In this document: one piece after another, positions 23,625 through 33,459 of the stretch
Layout of the letters: every line of letters starts with the position of its first letter
Position numbering within the stretch: position 1 is the stretch's first letter
Notes under the pieces: model-generated
Databases searched by the model: none
The model's input: the letters and a program-made list of their open reading frames with translations, nothing else
Told to the model about the DNA's origin: nothing
Position numbers and translations under genes: made by a program
DNA from: Lysobacterales bacterium
GTDB taxonomy: Bacteria; Pseudomonadota; Gammaproteobacteria; Xanthomonadales; Xanthomonadaceae
Reading direction: 5' to 3'
NCBI GenBank assembly: GCA_016718605.1
Contig: JADKCY010000011.1
Location: 62,001-126,000 of the forward strand
Length of the DNA: 64,000 nucleotides

Positions 23625-25676
23625 GTGAGGAAGGTGGCGCAGTTGGGGAGCGTTGTATTGATGGTGCTGGCACTGTCGGCGTGCGGTGGCGGCGGGGACG
23701 AGAGCGCGCAGGCTCCGGATGCGGCGTCAACTGACGCACAGCCGAAGCCAGCGGCAACTGGCGATGAGCCTGCTGCTGCGCCTGCCGACGCGGTGGCAGA
23801 CTCTGAACCGACCGCGTCGGAGTCGAACCGTGACGAGGCGGCAGTGCCGGCAGGCCCGGCCGCTGGTGACACGGCGGCGGGTGAGTCTGCGACGACTGGA
23901 TCGGAACCGACGGGCGATGGCGAAGCAGTTGCCGAGCCCGCCGCAGACGACGACGCAGAGGGCGGTTACACGATGCGTCGGCGTCTGATGGACTCGACCA
24001 TGGGGGCAGATGAGTGGAGCCCGGACTTGACCGGTGCACCGCTGGTGGACGTGGAGGCCACGCTGCAACGGGCGGCCGAAGCGCTGCGCGCAGGACGTCT
24101 GGACCAAACCGAAAACAGCGCGTTGGTGTTGTATCAGCGTGTGCTAGAGGGTGATCCGGAGAACGAAGTCGCCATCAAGGGCGTGGATGATGTCGTCGCC
24201 GCTTTGCTGGTGCGTGCGGATGAGTCATTTGTGCAGGCGCGCTTCAACGAAGCGGCGCGAATTCTGTCGGTCGTCAGCAAACTGCGGCCGGATGATCCTG
24301 GCATTCCGCTGCTGAAAGCAAAATTGGACTCCGGTCGGGAGGTAGGTATGTTGCTGGCCGAGGCACAACGCCTCACCGATGCCGGCAAGTTGATCGAGCC
24401 TCCCGGCGAAAATGCGGCTGAAATCTATCGACTGGTACTGTCCCGTGAACCACAAAATGTCGCGGCCCAGACGGGTTTGGCGCGCGTGGAGGCAGAGTTG
24501 GTGGGGCGTGCCAGCCGCGCTGCGGAGACGGGTGATTACAGTGAGTCCGAGCGCTTGCTCGCTGAAGCGGGTAAGGCTAGTCCAGAATCGGATGCGGTTC
24601 AGGATGCCTCGGCGCGTATCGAGTCGATGCGTGAACAGCGTGCCAAGGAACTGATGCAGCAAGCGGAAGCGGCACTGACTGCGAACCAGTTGGACGAAGC
24701 CGGAAGTTTGCTTGACCAAGTGGTGGCGATCGCAGCACAGACCAGTGGCGTGGAAGATCTGCGCAACCGCATTCGTAATGCCAGTAGCTATGCCAACTTG
24801 CGCCCCGGTGAGAGTGTTTCCGACGAAATGCGCTCCGGCGGTACCGCACCGGAGCTGGTGGTGATTCCTCTGGGCACGTTTCAGATGGGTTCGCCAGACG
24901 ATGAGTCGGATCGCAAGAGCAACGAGGGCCCCCGACACGCGGTTACTCTGGCCAAAGCCTTCGCGATGGCGCGTGCCGAAGTCACGGTGGCCCAGTTCCG
25001 TCGTTTCGTTGATGCGACGGGCTACTCGCCGACCTCAAGTCAGGTGGGTACGTCAACCATTTATGACGAGCAAGCCGGCACGATGGCCGCCAAGAGCGGC
25101 GTCAACTGGCAGAAGGGCTATTCGGGTCGCAATGCAGAGCCGACGGCGCCGGTCATTCATGTGTCGTGGACCGACGCCAAATCCTATGCGGACTGGGTGT
25201 CTCGCGAAACCGGAAAGCCCTATCGACTGCCGTCTGAGGCGGAGTTCGAGTACGTGATGCGCGCGGGCAGCAATGCACGGTTCCCCTGGGGAGACAGCAA
25301 TCCGACTCGACTGGTTGGCAATCTGACCGGCGATGGCGATCGTTCAGAGTCGCGTCGCAACTGGGTAAACGCTTTCCCGGACTATAACGATGGCTACTGG
25401 GGTCCCGCGCCGGTTCGTTCCTACGAGGCGAATCGATTCGGTATTCACGACACCAACGGAAACGTATCGGAATGGGTGGAGGACTGCTGGCACGACACCT
25501 ATTCACGCGCACCGGCTGACGGTTCGCCTTGGGTCAATCCCGGCTGCAACCGACGCGTGATTCGCGGCGCGTCGTGGGCAAGTTCGCCGGAACAGGCGCG
25601 AACTGCGTTCCGCCTGACAGCGGCTCCGAATACCACCAACGCGCGTCTTGGATTCCGCGTTGTGCGGGAACTGTGA
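23625..25676 (+). CDS. Lipoprotein with C-terminal SUMF1/FGE-like domain
   Basis: A 683-residue protein starting at GTG 23625, chosen for the strong GGGGAGGAGG site just upstream. A short signal peptide ends in a lipobox LSAC (Cys20), followed by an 80-residue Ala/Glu/Pro/Asp-rich linker. Residues about 120-395 are helical TPR-like repeats. The SUMF1 domain (about 405-683) shows GTFQMGSPDDESDRKSNEGP, VTVAQFRRF, VSWTDAKSYADWVSRETGK, RLPSEAEFEY and NGNVSEWVEDCW. The catalytic Cys pair of true formylglycine-generating enzymes is absent near GASWASSPEQARTAFR, so a binding or structural role is more likely than sulfatase activation. Confidence 0.85.
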   Translation: MRKVAQLGSVVLMVLALSACGGGGDESAQAPDAASTDAQPKPAATGDEPAAAPADAVADSEPTASESNRDEAAVPAGPAAGDTAAGESATTGSEPTGDGEAVAEPAADDDAEGGYTMRRRLMDSTMGADEWSPDLTGAPLVDVEATLQRAAEALRAGRLDQTENSALVLYQRVLEGDPENEVAIKGVDDVVAALLVRADESFVQARFNEAARILSVVSKLRPDDPGIPLLKAKLDSGREVGMLLAEAQRLTDAGKLIEPPGENAAEIYRLVLSREPQNVAAQTGLARVEAELVGRASRAAETGDYSESERLLAEAGKASPESDAVQDASARIESMREQRAKELMQQAEAALTANQLDEAGSLLDQVVAIAAQTSGVEDLRNRIRNASSYANLRPGESVSDEMRSGGTAPELVVIPLGTFQMGSPDDESDRKSNEGPRHAVTLAKAFAMARAEVTVAQFRRFVDATGYSPTSSQVGTSTIYDEQAGTMAAKSGVNWQKGYSGRNAEPTAPVIHVSWTDAKSYADWVSRETGKPYRLPSEAEFEYVMRAGSNARFPWGDSNPTRLVGNLTGDGDRSESRRNWVNAFPDYNDGYWGPAPVRSYEANRFGIHDTNGNVSEWVEDCWHDTYSRAPADGSPWVNPGCNRRVIRGASWASSPEQARTAFRLTAAPNTTNARLGFRVVREL

Positions 25677-25696
25677 TCGGCTGGTGATCTGAATGA

Positions 25697-25722
25697 CAGA
25701 GGAGTGCGGTCGCGCTCCTCTG
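25697..25722. terminator. Hairpin between convergent genes
   Basis: CAGAGGAG at 25697-25704 pairs with CTCCTCTG at 25715-25722, and the stem may extend through a G-T pair. It follows the SUMF1 lipoprotein gene. No T-run follows, so it is only a candidate terminator. Confidence 0.4.
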
Positions 25723-25761
25723 GTCCCTCAGATCGTCGGGCCGCACGTGCTGGACGGTAGA

Positions 25762-26076
25762 TCAGTGCTTGGGTGCGATCGACTGCACCATCAGTTCACG
25801 CAAGGCACTGTCCGTGCTTGCGTTGGGCGGTGCGATGGACTCCAGCGTGAAGCCGAGCGCGATAGCGTCTTCGTCGTCCAGGCCGTCCAAAGCCCGGAAA
25901 TCGGCGTCCAGTAGCGCGGCATTGGCGCTGTCCTCGCTGTCATACAGCAGCGTTTTGCCGTCGCAGTCGAAAACCTCGGACGTTCCGGCTTCGTGTACTC
26001 GTTGTCGCGCCCAGATCAGGGTTTTGCCCAGCCCCGCCACCCACCAGCGTTCCAATACAGGTGCGTTCATGCTCAT
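25762..26076 (-). CDS. Small hypothetical protein, last gene of asnS operon
   Basis: A 104-residue soluble protein (MSMNAPVLERWWVAGLGKTL, then an acidic half rich in Asp, Ala and Leu). Its ATG overlaps the stop of the preceding membrane-protein gene as ATGA, which fixes the start at 26076. No motif or family was recognised. Translational coupling to the small membrane protein suggests the two work together. Confidence 0.65.
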   Translation of the reverse strand: MSMNAPVLERWWVAGLGKTLIWARQRVHEAGTSEVFDCDGKTLLYDSEDSANAALLDADFRALDGLDDEDAIALGFTLESIAPPNASTDSALRELMVQSIAPKH

Positions 26077-26375
26077 GCGCTTTGCCACTGGTAGACAGCG
26101 ACCAGCGCGAAGCTACTGATGCCGCCAAGGATGCAGCTCCAGAGCAGAAGCTGCGCGGGTGTTGCCAGGCCATTGAGGTTGTTGTCGCCCTGGCTGCGAA
26201 AGTCACCACGCAGAACATAACCGAGGAATGCGGGCGAGAACGCATGATGGCCGACCGTGCTGTCGCGATCCTGCATATGTCGGAATACCAAGGGTCCGAA
26301 AATCAGGTAGCCGGTGATACCCGACAGTCCCACGCCGGTGGTCAGCAAGAGCAGGAACATCGTGATCATCTGCAT
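26073..26375 (-). CDS. Small two-segment membrane protein downstream of asnS
   Basis: A 100-residue protein starting ten bases after the asnS stop. A hydrophobic segment fills residues 5-30 (MFLLLLTTGVGLSGITGYLI), then a polar stretch with HMQDRDSTVGHH, then a second hydrophobic segment at about 73-95 (AQLLLWSCILGGISSFALVA). I do not recognise the family. It overlaps the next gene by ATGA. Located at the inner membrane by inference. Confidence 0.65.
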   Translation of the reverse strand: MQMITMFLLLLTTGVGLSGITGYLIFGPLVFRHMQDRDSTVGHHAFSPAFLGYVLRGDFRSQGDNNLNGLATPAQLLLWSCILGGISSFALVAVYQWQSA

Positions 26376-26385
26376 GCGTTTGACC

Positions 26386-27786
<1,401 letters not shown>

Positions 27787-28090
27787 TGCTGACACTCCAA
27801 ACCTGTAGGTAAGCAGATTAGTTTACCGGAGCATTGTGGCTTGCCGAAGCGTGGCGACAGGCAGGTTTGGCGCCTGGTGTCCGTCGGGCATTGAACGCTG
27901 ATGGCGAAATGCCGGCCGTTGAGGCCAGAATGCCGCCGGAGATCCCATTTTCAACATGCTGCTGAACTCGTCCGTGCTGCCCGAGGGTGGTGGCGACGCG
28001 TGAGGCTTCTTTGACACAATCGCTCGACCGAAGTGCGAAGATTGCGCTTGTATCAAGCGCTGCGATTACGCCTATTTGGGGAGATTTGCC
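27787..28090. other. Divergent intergenic region, asnS / Fe-S carrier gene
   Basis: No credible gene is present. A consensus TTGACA hexamer lies at 28011-28016 in the correct strand for the downstream Fe-S carrier gene, though no well-spaced -10 box accompanies it. GGTAA/TTACC half-sites flank an AT-rich patch just upstream of asnS and may be part of its promoter. Confidence 0.35.
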
Positions 28091-28417
28091 ATGACTATCC
28101 GCCTGACGTCTTCTGCCATCGAGCGCGTGCGCGGCTTTCTCGCCAAAGATGCGTCTGCGGTCGGTTTTCGCTTTGGTGTCAAGCGAACTGGCTGTTCAGG
28201 TTGGGGCTATGTGGTCGACGTCGCGCATTCACGGCTCGCCGATGATGCGGTGTTTGAGCAAGAAGGCGTTGCGATCCTCGTCGACGCGAGCAGTCTGCCG
28301 TTGGTTGACGGCACCGAGATCGACTTTCAGCGTCACGGCTTGAATCAGCAATTCGTGTTCAACAACCCTCAGGCAGCGGCCGCTTGCGGCTGTGGGGAGA
28401 GCTTCACCACGGCTTGA
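28091..28417 (+). CDS. A-type iron-sulfur carrier protein (IscA/SufA/ErpA family)
   Basis: A 108-residue HesB/IscA-fold protein. The three invariant cysteines are at 35 (KRTGCSGWGY), 99 and 101 (ACGCGESF). The central KYxxD-type region reads LDASSLPLVDGTEIDF. Such proteins receive and hand on Fe-S clusters in the cytoplasm. A GGGGAG ribosome site precedes ATG 28091. No isc or suf genes are adjacent, so it is a stand-alone carrier; exact paralogue assignment is not possible by eye. Confidence 0.88.
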   Translation: MTIRLTSSAIERVRGFLAKDASAVGFRFGVKRTGCSGWGYVVDVAHSRLADDAVFEQEGVAILVDASSLPLVDGTEIDFQRHGLNQQFVFNNPQAAAACGCGESFTTA

Positions 28418-28497
28418 GCGCCAGATCACAGTCCCAGCGCCTTCTGCCGTTGACGGCTTGCGCAGGTGTCTTGATGCTCAGCTAAACGGACTTCGCT

Positions 28498-28527
28498 TTT
28501 GCTGGCAGGCGTCTCAGGTGCTATGCT
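28498..28527 (+). promoter_or_regulatory. Candidate promoter of the rpsF operon
   Basis: TTTGCT (28498-28503) and TATGCT (28522-28527) are separated by 18 bp, about 100 bases before rpsF. The -10 box is good and the -35 box weak. Confidence 0.45.
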
Positions 28528-28532
28528 TGTCC

Positions 28533-28633
28533 GCTGCCTTCGGGCAGACCTTGCCTCACCGACCATCCGCATGCGGTGTTTCGGGAGGCTGCGGAGCGGC
28601 ATGTCGCCGTTTCGACATCCATAAGGAGTTTCC
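28533..28633 (+). promoter_or_regulatory. Structured 5' leader of rpsF (possible S6:S18 autoregulatory site)
   Basis: The leader contains a GCTGCC-TTCG-GGCAG hairpin, then CACCG...CGGTG enclosing an ACC and CCG-containing loop. S6:S18 complexes bind leader hairpins with a CCG element in other bacteria; the match here is visual only. Confidence 0.3.
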
Positions 28634-29035
28634 ATGCGTCATTACGAAGTCGTGTTCATGGTCCATCCGGACCAGAGTGAACAGGTGCCCGCCATGATCG
28701 AGCGTTACAAGACGCTGATCGAAGGTGACAACGGCGCCATCCACCGTCTTGAAGATTGGGGCCGCCGTCAGTTGGCGTATCCGATCGAGAATTTGGTCAA
28801 GGCTCACTACGTGTTGATGAACATCGAGTGTTCACAGGGCGTTTTGGACGAGCTGGTTGCAGGTTTCCGTTTCAACGACGCCGTGCTGCGCCACCTCGTG
28901 CTGGCACGTGATGAGGCGGTGACCGAGCAGTCCATGATCATGAAGCAGAAAGACGAGAAGCCGGAGCGTCGCCGTCGTGATGACGATAGCGATGGTGAAA
29001 TGACTGCCGATCGTGGCAGTGACGAAGCGCTCTAA
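28634..29035 (+). CDS. rpsF: 30S ribosomal protein S6
   Basis: A 133-residue S6, starting MRHYEVVFMVHPDQSEQVPA with the family core LEDWGRRQLAYPIENLVKAH. A charged tail after residue 100 (KPERRRRDDDSDGE) is acidic at the end, recalling the glutamylated tails of S6 in enterics. It binds S18 and the 16S central domain. An AAGGAG ribosome site sits nine bases upstream. First gene of the rpsF-rpsR-rplI-dnaB-alr block. Confidence 0.96.
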   Translation: MRHYEVVFMVHPDQSEQVPAMIERYKTLIEGDNGAIHRLEDWGRRQLAYPIENLVKAHYVLMNIECSQGVLDELVAGFRFNDAVLRHLVLARDEAVTEQSMIMKQKDEKPERRRRDDDSDGEMTADRGSDEAL

Positions 29036-29050
29036 TTCTGGAGATTGATC

Positions 29051-29275
29051 ATGTCGAAGTTTTTCCGTCGTCGTAAGTTCTGCAAGTTCACCGCTGAGGG
29101 CGTGACCGAGATCGATTACAAGGATCTCAACACTCTTCGCCAGTACATCACCGAGACTGGCAAGATTGTGCCGAGTCGCATCACTGGCACCAAGTCAAAG
29201 TACCAGCGTCAGTTGGCGACCGCCGTCAAGCGCGCGCGTTTTCTCGCCCTGATTCCCTACTGCGACAACCACTGA
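29051..29275 (+). CDS. rpsR: 30S ribosomal protein S18
   Basis: A 74-residue S18 with FFRRRKFCKFTAEG at the start and the core YKDLNTLRQYITETGKIVPS, ending in KRARFLALIPYCDNH. It binds with S6 to the 30S platform. The ATG at 29051 follows rpsF by 15 bases. Length and sequence are typical. Confidence 0.96.
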   Translation: MSKFFRRRKFCKFTAEGVTEIDYKDLNTLRQYITETGKIVPSRITGTKSKYQRQLATAVKRARFLALIPYCDNH

Positions 29276-29281
29276 CACGCT

Positions 29282-29305
29282 ATCGCTGCCGTGCGCGGCA
29301 GCGAT
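29282..29305 (+). terminator. Hairpin between rpsR and rplI (possible attenuator)
   Basis: ATCGCTGCC (29282-29290) pairs with GGCAGCGAT (29297-29305) around GTGCGC. Without a T-tract it is more likely an attenuator or RNA-stability element than a full terminator. Confidence 0.4.
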
Positions 29306-29374
29306 CGTGTTGATCTTATTCGGACAGCCCCATGGGCTGCGGCGCAATCGCGTCGCTAACGATCTGGAGTAGTT

Positions 29375-29824
29375 ATGAAATTGATTCTGTTGCAGAAAGT
29401 CACCAACCTCGGTGGTCTGGGTGACTTGGTGGATGTGAAGCCCGGCTACGGCCGCAACTTCTTGGTTCCGCAAGGTAAGGCGGTTGCCGCTACGGCAGCC
29501 AATATCGCTTCGTTTGAAGCGCGTCGCGCCGAGTATGAAGCGCGCGCACGCGAACTGGCCGCCGGTGCGGATGCGCGCCGCGCCAAGTTCGAAGGCGCAT
29601 CGGTCACCATCGCCGCAAATGCGTCGACCGAAGGCAAATTGTACGGTTCAGTGAGCACCCGCGATATCGCCGAGGCCTTCACGGCAGCTGGCTTGCCGCT
29701 GCAGAAGAGCGAAGTCGTCATGGGAGAAGGTTCGATCCGCCGTACTGGCGAATTTGACGTTATCGTGCATTTGCACGCTGACGTTGAAGCCACCGTCAAA
29801 GTGGTGGTGGTGCCCGAAGCCTGA
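29375..29824 (+). CDS. rplI: 50S ribosomal protein L9
   Basis: A 149-residue L9 with the signature MKLILLQKVTNLGGLGDLVD and VKPGYGRNFLVPQGKAVAA at the N-terminus, a long central helix (ARRAEYEARARELAAGADAR) and a C-terminal domain with GKLYGSVSTRDIAEA. It binds 23S domain V. About 100 bases with a hairpin separate it from rpsR. Confidence 0.96.
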   Translation: MKLILLQKVTNLGGLGDLVDVKPGYGRNFLVPQGKAVAATAANIASFEARRAEYEARARELAAGADARRAKFEGASVTIAANASTEGKLYGSVSTRDIAEAFTAAGLPLQKSEVVMGEGSIRRTGEFDVIVHLHADVEATVKVVVVPEA

Positions 29825-29855
29825 TGCCGCGCTTTGGCGTGCGATAACGCGTTCT

Positions 29856-29889
29856 GAAATGGGCACCTTCGGGTGCCCATTTCGTTTAT
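29856..29889 (+). terminator. Terminator-type hairpin after rplI
   Basis: A 12-bp perfect stem GAAATGGGCACC / GGTGCCCATTTC (29856-29867 and 29872-29883) closed by a TTCG tetraloop, followed by GTTTATT. It separates the ribosomal genes from dnaB, which probably gets reduced read-through. Confidence 0.75.
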
Positions 29890-29953
29890 TGCTGATTCCC
29901 GCTCGTCTGCGCGTGCGCCTATTATTTCCTCCCCGCCCAGAGTGATTTCTTCC

Positions 29954-31375
29954 ATGACATCCACCGGCAATGGACGCCGTCAGAACCGCGATCGCGCGGT
30001 GCGGCAGGACGAACAGCGCACTGATAGTCTGCGGATCCCGCCCCACTCGTTGGAGGCTGAACAGGCGGTTCTGGGTGGTTTGATGCTGAGCACCCAGGCA
30101 TGGGATACGGTGGCCGATCGTTTGCGAGAAGAGGATTTCTATCGGCGTGACCATCAGTTGATTTTTCGCGCCATTGCGAGACTGGCGGAAGAAAATCGCC
30201 CTTGCGATGCGGTAACGCTGGGTGAGTGGCTGGAAAATCAGGGTCTGGCTGAAGAACTGGGGGGTGGCGCCTATATTTTGGAACTGGCGTCAACAACACC
30301 TAGTGCGGCGAACGTCGCTGCGTATGCGGATATCGTTCGTGAAAAGTCGATTCTTCGTCAGTTGATCGATGTGGGTACCGCGATCGCCAGCGATGGATTT
30401 CAGCCGGAAGGGCGTTCCTCGCGAGACTTGCTGGAGTCGGCTGAACAACAGGTTTTTCGCATCGCCGAGGCTGGCAGCCGTTCAAGACAGGGGTTCCAGC
30501 CGCTCAGAGATGCCGTCAAGGACGCTTTCCGCGTTCTACAGGAGCGCTACACCAACAAGGCCGCGGTAACGGGGCTGCCGACCGGATTCATCGATTTCGA
30601 CCAGCAGACTGCTGGTCTGCAGCCTTCGGACTTGATCATTCTTGCGGCACGACCCGCGATGGGGAAAACCTCGCTGGCGCTCAATATCGCCGAGTACGCG
30701 GCGATCAAGTCTGGTCGCGCAGCGGCCGTTTTCTCGATGGAGATGTCGGCGTCTCAGTTGGCGTTTCGCCTGATTTCCTCGCTCGGTCGCATCAATCAGC
30801 AACATCTGCGTACCGGACAGCTTGAAGACGAAGATTGGCCGCGTGTCAGTCACGCCATCACCATGTTGTCGGAAGCCAAAATTTTCATCGATGACACGCC
30901 AGCGTTGTCGCCAACCGAGTTGCGCGCGCGCTGTCGTCGCCTCGCGCGTGATCAGGGTGGCTTGGGTCTGGTCGTGATCGACTATCTGCAACTGATGCAG
31001 GTGCCCGGAAATCGCGAGAATCGCGCCACCGAAATTTCAGAAATCTCGCGCAGCCTGAAAGCCCTTGCCAAAGAACTGAACGTCCCCGTGATTGCACTCT
31101 CACAGTTGAATCGCTCGCTGGAAAGCCGCACCGACAAGCGTCCGGTCATGGCAGATCTTCGTGAGTCAGGCGCCATCGAGCAGGACGCGGACATGATCGT
31201 GTTCATTTATCGCGATGAGTACTACAACAAGGAGTCGGGCGAAAAAGGCGTGGCCGAGGTCATCATCGGCAAGAATCGTCACGGTCCAACCAACACGATC
31301 AAGTTGGCTTTTCAAGGCCAGTACACACGGTTCGACAACCTCGCCACGGGGGCATATTCAGGGAGCTTTGAGTGA
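29954..31375 (+). CDS. dnaB: Replicative DNA helicase DnaB
   Basis: A 473-residue hexameric helicase. The N-terminal DnaB domain (RIPPHSLEAEQAVLGGLM) runs to about 130. The RecA-like core has Walker A AARPAMGKTSLALNIA near 231, SMEMSASQLAFRL, the Walker B segment GLVVIDYLQLM, and ALSQLNRSLESR. The start ATG at 29954 fits the family; the frame is open further up. Its stop overlaps the alr GTG start. No intein is present. Confidence 0.96.
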   Translation: MTSTGNGRRQNRDRAVRQDEQRTDSLRIPPHSLEAEQAVLGGLMLSTQAWDTVADRLREEDFYRRDHQLIFRAIARLAEENRPCDAVTLGEWLENQGLAEELGGGAYILELASTTPSAANVAAYADIVREKSILRQLIDVGTAIASDGFQPEGRSSRDLLESAEQQVFRIAEAGSRSRQGFQPLRDAVKDAFRVLQERYTNKAAVTGLPTGFIDFDQQTAGLQPSDLIILAARPAMGKTSLALNIAEYAAIKSGRAAAVFSMEMSASQLAFRLISSLGRINQQHLRTGQLEDEDWPRVSHAITMLSEAKIFIDDTPALSPTELRARCRRLARDQGGLGLVVIDYLQLMQVPGNRENRATEISEISRSLKALAKELNVPVIALSQLNRSLESRTDKRPVMADLRESGAIEQDADMIVFIYRDEYYNKESGEKGVAEVIIGKNRHGPTNTIKLAFQGQYTRFDNLATGAYSGSFE

Positions 31376-32454
31376 GCCGAGCGACCTGCGCGACGATTCA
31401 CTTGGATGCGTTGCGGAAAAATTTGCATAGGATTCGACTTGCCGCCCCTGCCAGTCAGGTAATGGCCGTCGTCAAAGCGGACGGATACGGTCACGGGCTT
31501 GAGCGCGTGGCGCGCGCATTTTCAGCGGCCGACGCCTTCGGCGTCGCTGCATTGTCAGACGCAGAGCGATTGCGTGCCGCAGGCGAGATCAAGCGCATCG
31601 TATTGCTGTCAGGTCCGGATGAAGCGGCCGACATTTCTCGACTTCGTGACCTGCAAGTCGACATCGTGATCCATCATGAGAGCCAACTCCGTCTTCTCAG
31701 CGAGGCGGGAGCGGGCGATTCATTGCGTGTCTGGTTGAAGATTGATACGGGTATGAGTCGTCTGGGATTCGCTGCGTCGCAGGCGATGGAGGTCTACCGT
31801 TGGCTTCGCGAATGCCGCCATGTTGATCCGGACATTGTTTGCATGACCCATTTCGCGTGTTCTGATGAGTTTGCCAAGAACATGACGTCCGCGCAGATTC
31901 AACGCTTCGCAGAGGCACTTGATGGTGCAGATTGCGTGAGATCGATGGCTAACTCTGCGGCGGTTCTGGGTTGGCCACAATCGCACGCGCAATGGATACG
32001 ACCAGGCGGTGCGCTGTACGGACTGTCGTCCGTTGAGGGTAGGACCGGTGTGCAACTAGGGCTGCAACCGGCCATGACGCTATCGACACGGTTGATCGCC
32101 GATAAATGGATCGAGCCCGGTACCACCGTTGGCTATGGTGCGGGCTTTGTGGCTCCACAGCGAATGCGCCTCGGAATTGCGGCGATCGGTTATGGGGACG
32201 GCTACCCACGGTTGGCCGGCACCGGCACGCCGATTTTGGTCGGGGGACGTCGTACTGGCCTCGTTGGTCGTGTCTCGATGGACTTGTTGGCGCTCGATCT
32301 GACAGATTTGCCCGAGGCTAGGGTGGGGGACCCCGTGGTGGCGTGGGGCGAGGGGTTGCCCATTGAGGAAGTGGCAACATGTGCGGGGACGCTCGGCTAT
32401 GAATTGGCCTGTGGGATCACCCGACGCGTGCGATTTGAAGAGCGCGATCGATGA
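31372..32454 (+). CDS. alr: Alanine racemase
   Basis: A 360-residue PLP enzyme of fold III. The Schiff-base lysine is Lys35 in VMAVVKADGYGHG, and the second catalytic base is the Tyr in VGYGAGF near residue 255. It also shows SMDLLALDLTDLP. It makes D-alanine for peptidoglycan. The start is GTG at 31372, overlapping the dnaB stop (GTGA), which fixes the boundary and couples translation. Ordering after dnaB is common in gammaproteobacteria. Confidence 0.95.
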   Translation: MSRATCATIHLDALRKNLHRIRLAAPASQVMAVVKADGYGHGLERVARAFSAADAFGVAALSDAERLRAAGEIKRIVLLSGPDEAADISRLRDLQVDIVIHHESQLRLLSEAGAGDSLRVWLKIDTGMSRLGFAASQAMEVYRWLRECRHVDPDIVCMTHFACSDEFAKNMTSAQIQRFAEALDGADCVRSMANSAAVLGWPQSHAQWIRPGGALYGLSSVEGRTGVQLGLQPAMTLSTRLIADKWIEPGTTVGYGAGFVAPQRMRLGIAAIGYGDGYPRLAGTGTPILVGGRRTGLVGRVSMDLLALDLTDLPEARVGDPVVAWGEGLPIEEVATCAGTLGYELACGITRRVRFEERDR

Positions 32455-32614
32455 GACTGTGCGTTGTAACCGCGACAGCAGCGCAGGATTTTGAAATACT
32501 CCTGATGATTGCCGGGACCAAGTAGACGGATGCGAATGGCGCTTTGCGCTCGATCAATCCCCTGCGTTGGCTTGCTGGCTAAACTTTGTTGACCCTACGT
32601 GGAGCACGTGTCCA

Positions 32615-33385
32615 ATGTCCGTCGAGATTTTTTCCAGCGCCGATCACAAATGTGTTGTGTTTCCCGATCTGGTGCGCGGTGAGGACGGGGTGCAGGCGAA
32701 TCAGTTTCTGGTGGTGCATGGCAAACACTCGGCGTTGATCGATCCAGGTGGTGCGTTGTTGTACACCCCGCTGAACCTTGCCATTTCGCGCTACGTTCAG
32801 CCGCGCGAGTTGACCTATATTTTGGCGTCGCACCAGGATCCAGATGTGATCGGTTCGGTCGATCGTTGGCTGCTCTATAGCGATTGCTCGATTGTTTGCT
32901 CCAAGCTTTGGGGTCGTTTCATTCCCCATAGCGTGCCGCACTATCAGAAGGGTGCAGGTGGTGATCGTTATATGTTGGTCCCCGATGAGGGCATGGATAT
33001 CCCGATGGGCGACATCAAGCTGCGTGCCTTGCCCGCGCATTTTTTGCACTCCGTAGGCAACCTCAGTTTCTATGACCCTCACAGCAAAATCCTGTTTTCT
33101 GGTGACATTGGTGCATCGCTGATTGCTGCCGGAACCGCCTATGAGCCGGTTGACGACTTTTCTTCGCTGGTGGGCCGCATGGAAGGCTTCCATCGACGCT
33201 ACATGGCGTCGAACCGGGTGACGCGCCTGTGGGTACGCATGGTGCGCCAGTTGCCGATCGAGATGATCGTGCCCCAGCACGGTTTGCCCATGAAGGGCAA
33301 GGCGGTCGTTGACTTTCTGAGTTGGTTGGAAGAACTGGAATGCGGTGTGGATCTGTTGGGGCCAGCGAACTATCGCATTAGCTGA
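32615..33385 (+). CDS. Metallo-beta-lactamase-fold ODP-like diiron protein
   Basis: A 256-residue protein resembling the diiron domain of flavodiiron proteins without a flavodoxin domain. It shows NQFLVVHGKHSALIDPGG, a metal-binding SHQDPDVIGS near 72, HFLHSVGN near 142, FSGDIG near 163 and PQHG near 220. Such oxygen-binding diiron proteins bind O2 or take part in O2/NO sensing. The usual HxExDH motif is altered to HQDPDV, as in other stand-alone members. ATG 32615 is the first in the homologous region. A chemotaxis or sensor partner is not adjacent. Confidence 0.8.
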   Translation: MSVEIFSSADHKCVVFPDLVRGEDGVQANQFLVVHGKHSALIDPGGALLYTPLNLAISRYVQPRELTYILASHQDPDVIGSVDRWLLYSDCSIVCSKLWGRFIPHSVPHYQKGAGGDRYMLVPDEGMDIPMGDIKLRALPAHFLHSVGNLSFYDPHSKILFSGDIGASLIAAGTAYEPVDDFSSLVGRMEGFHRRYMASNRVTRLWVRMVRQLPIEMIVPQHGLPMKGKAVVDFLSWLEELECGVDLLGPANYRIS

Positions 33386-33405
33386 TTGGCATCACGCGCG
33401 GCAAC

Positions 33406-33436
33406 AAAAAACGGCGCCCAATGGGCGCCGTTTTTT
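33406..33436. terminator. Bidirectional rho-independent terminator
   Basis: A 14-bp perfect inverted repeat, AAAAAACGGCGCCC (33406-33419) and GGGCGCCGTTTTTT (33423-33436), with a three-base loop. It serves both the ODP gene and the convergent ppsA gene. Confidence 0.93.
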
Positions 33437-33459
33437 CATGTAGGCGTGTGCAGATCGGA

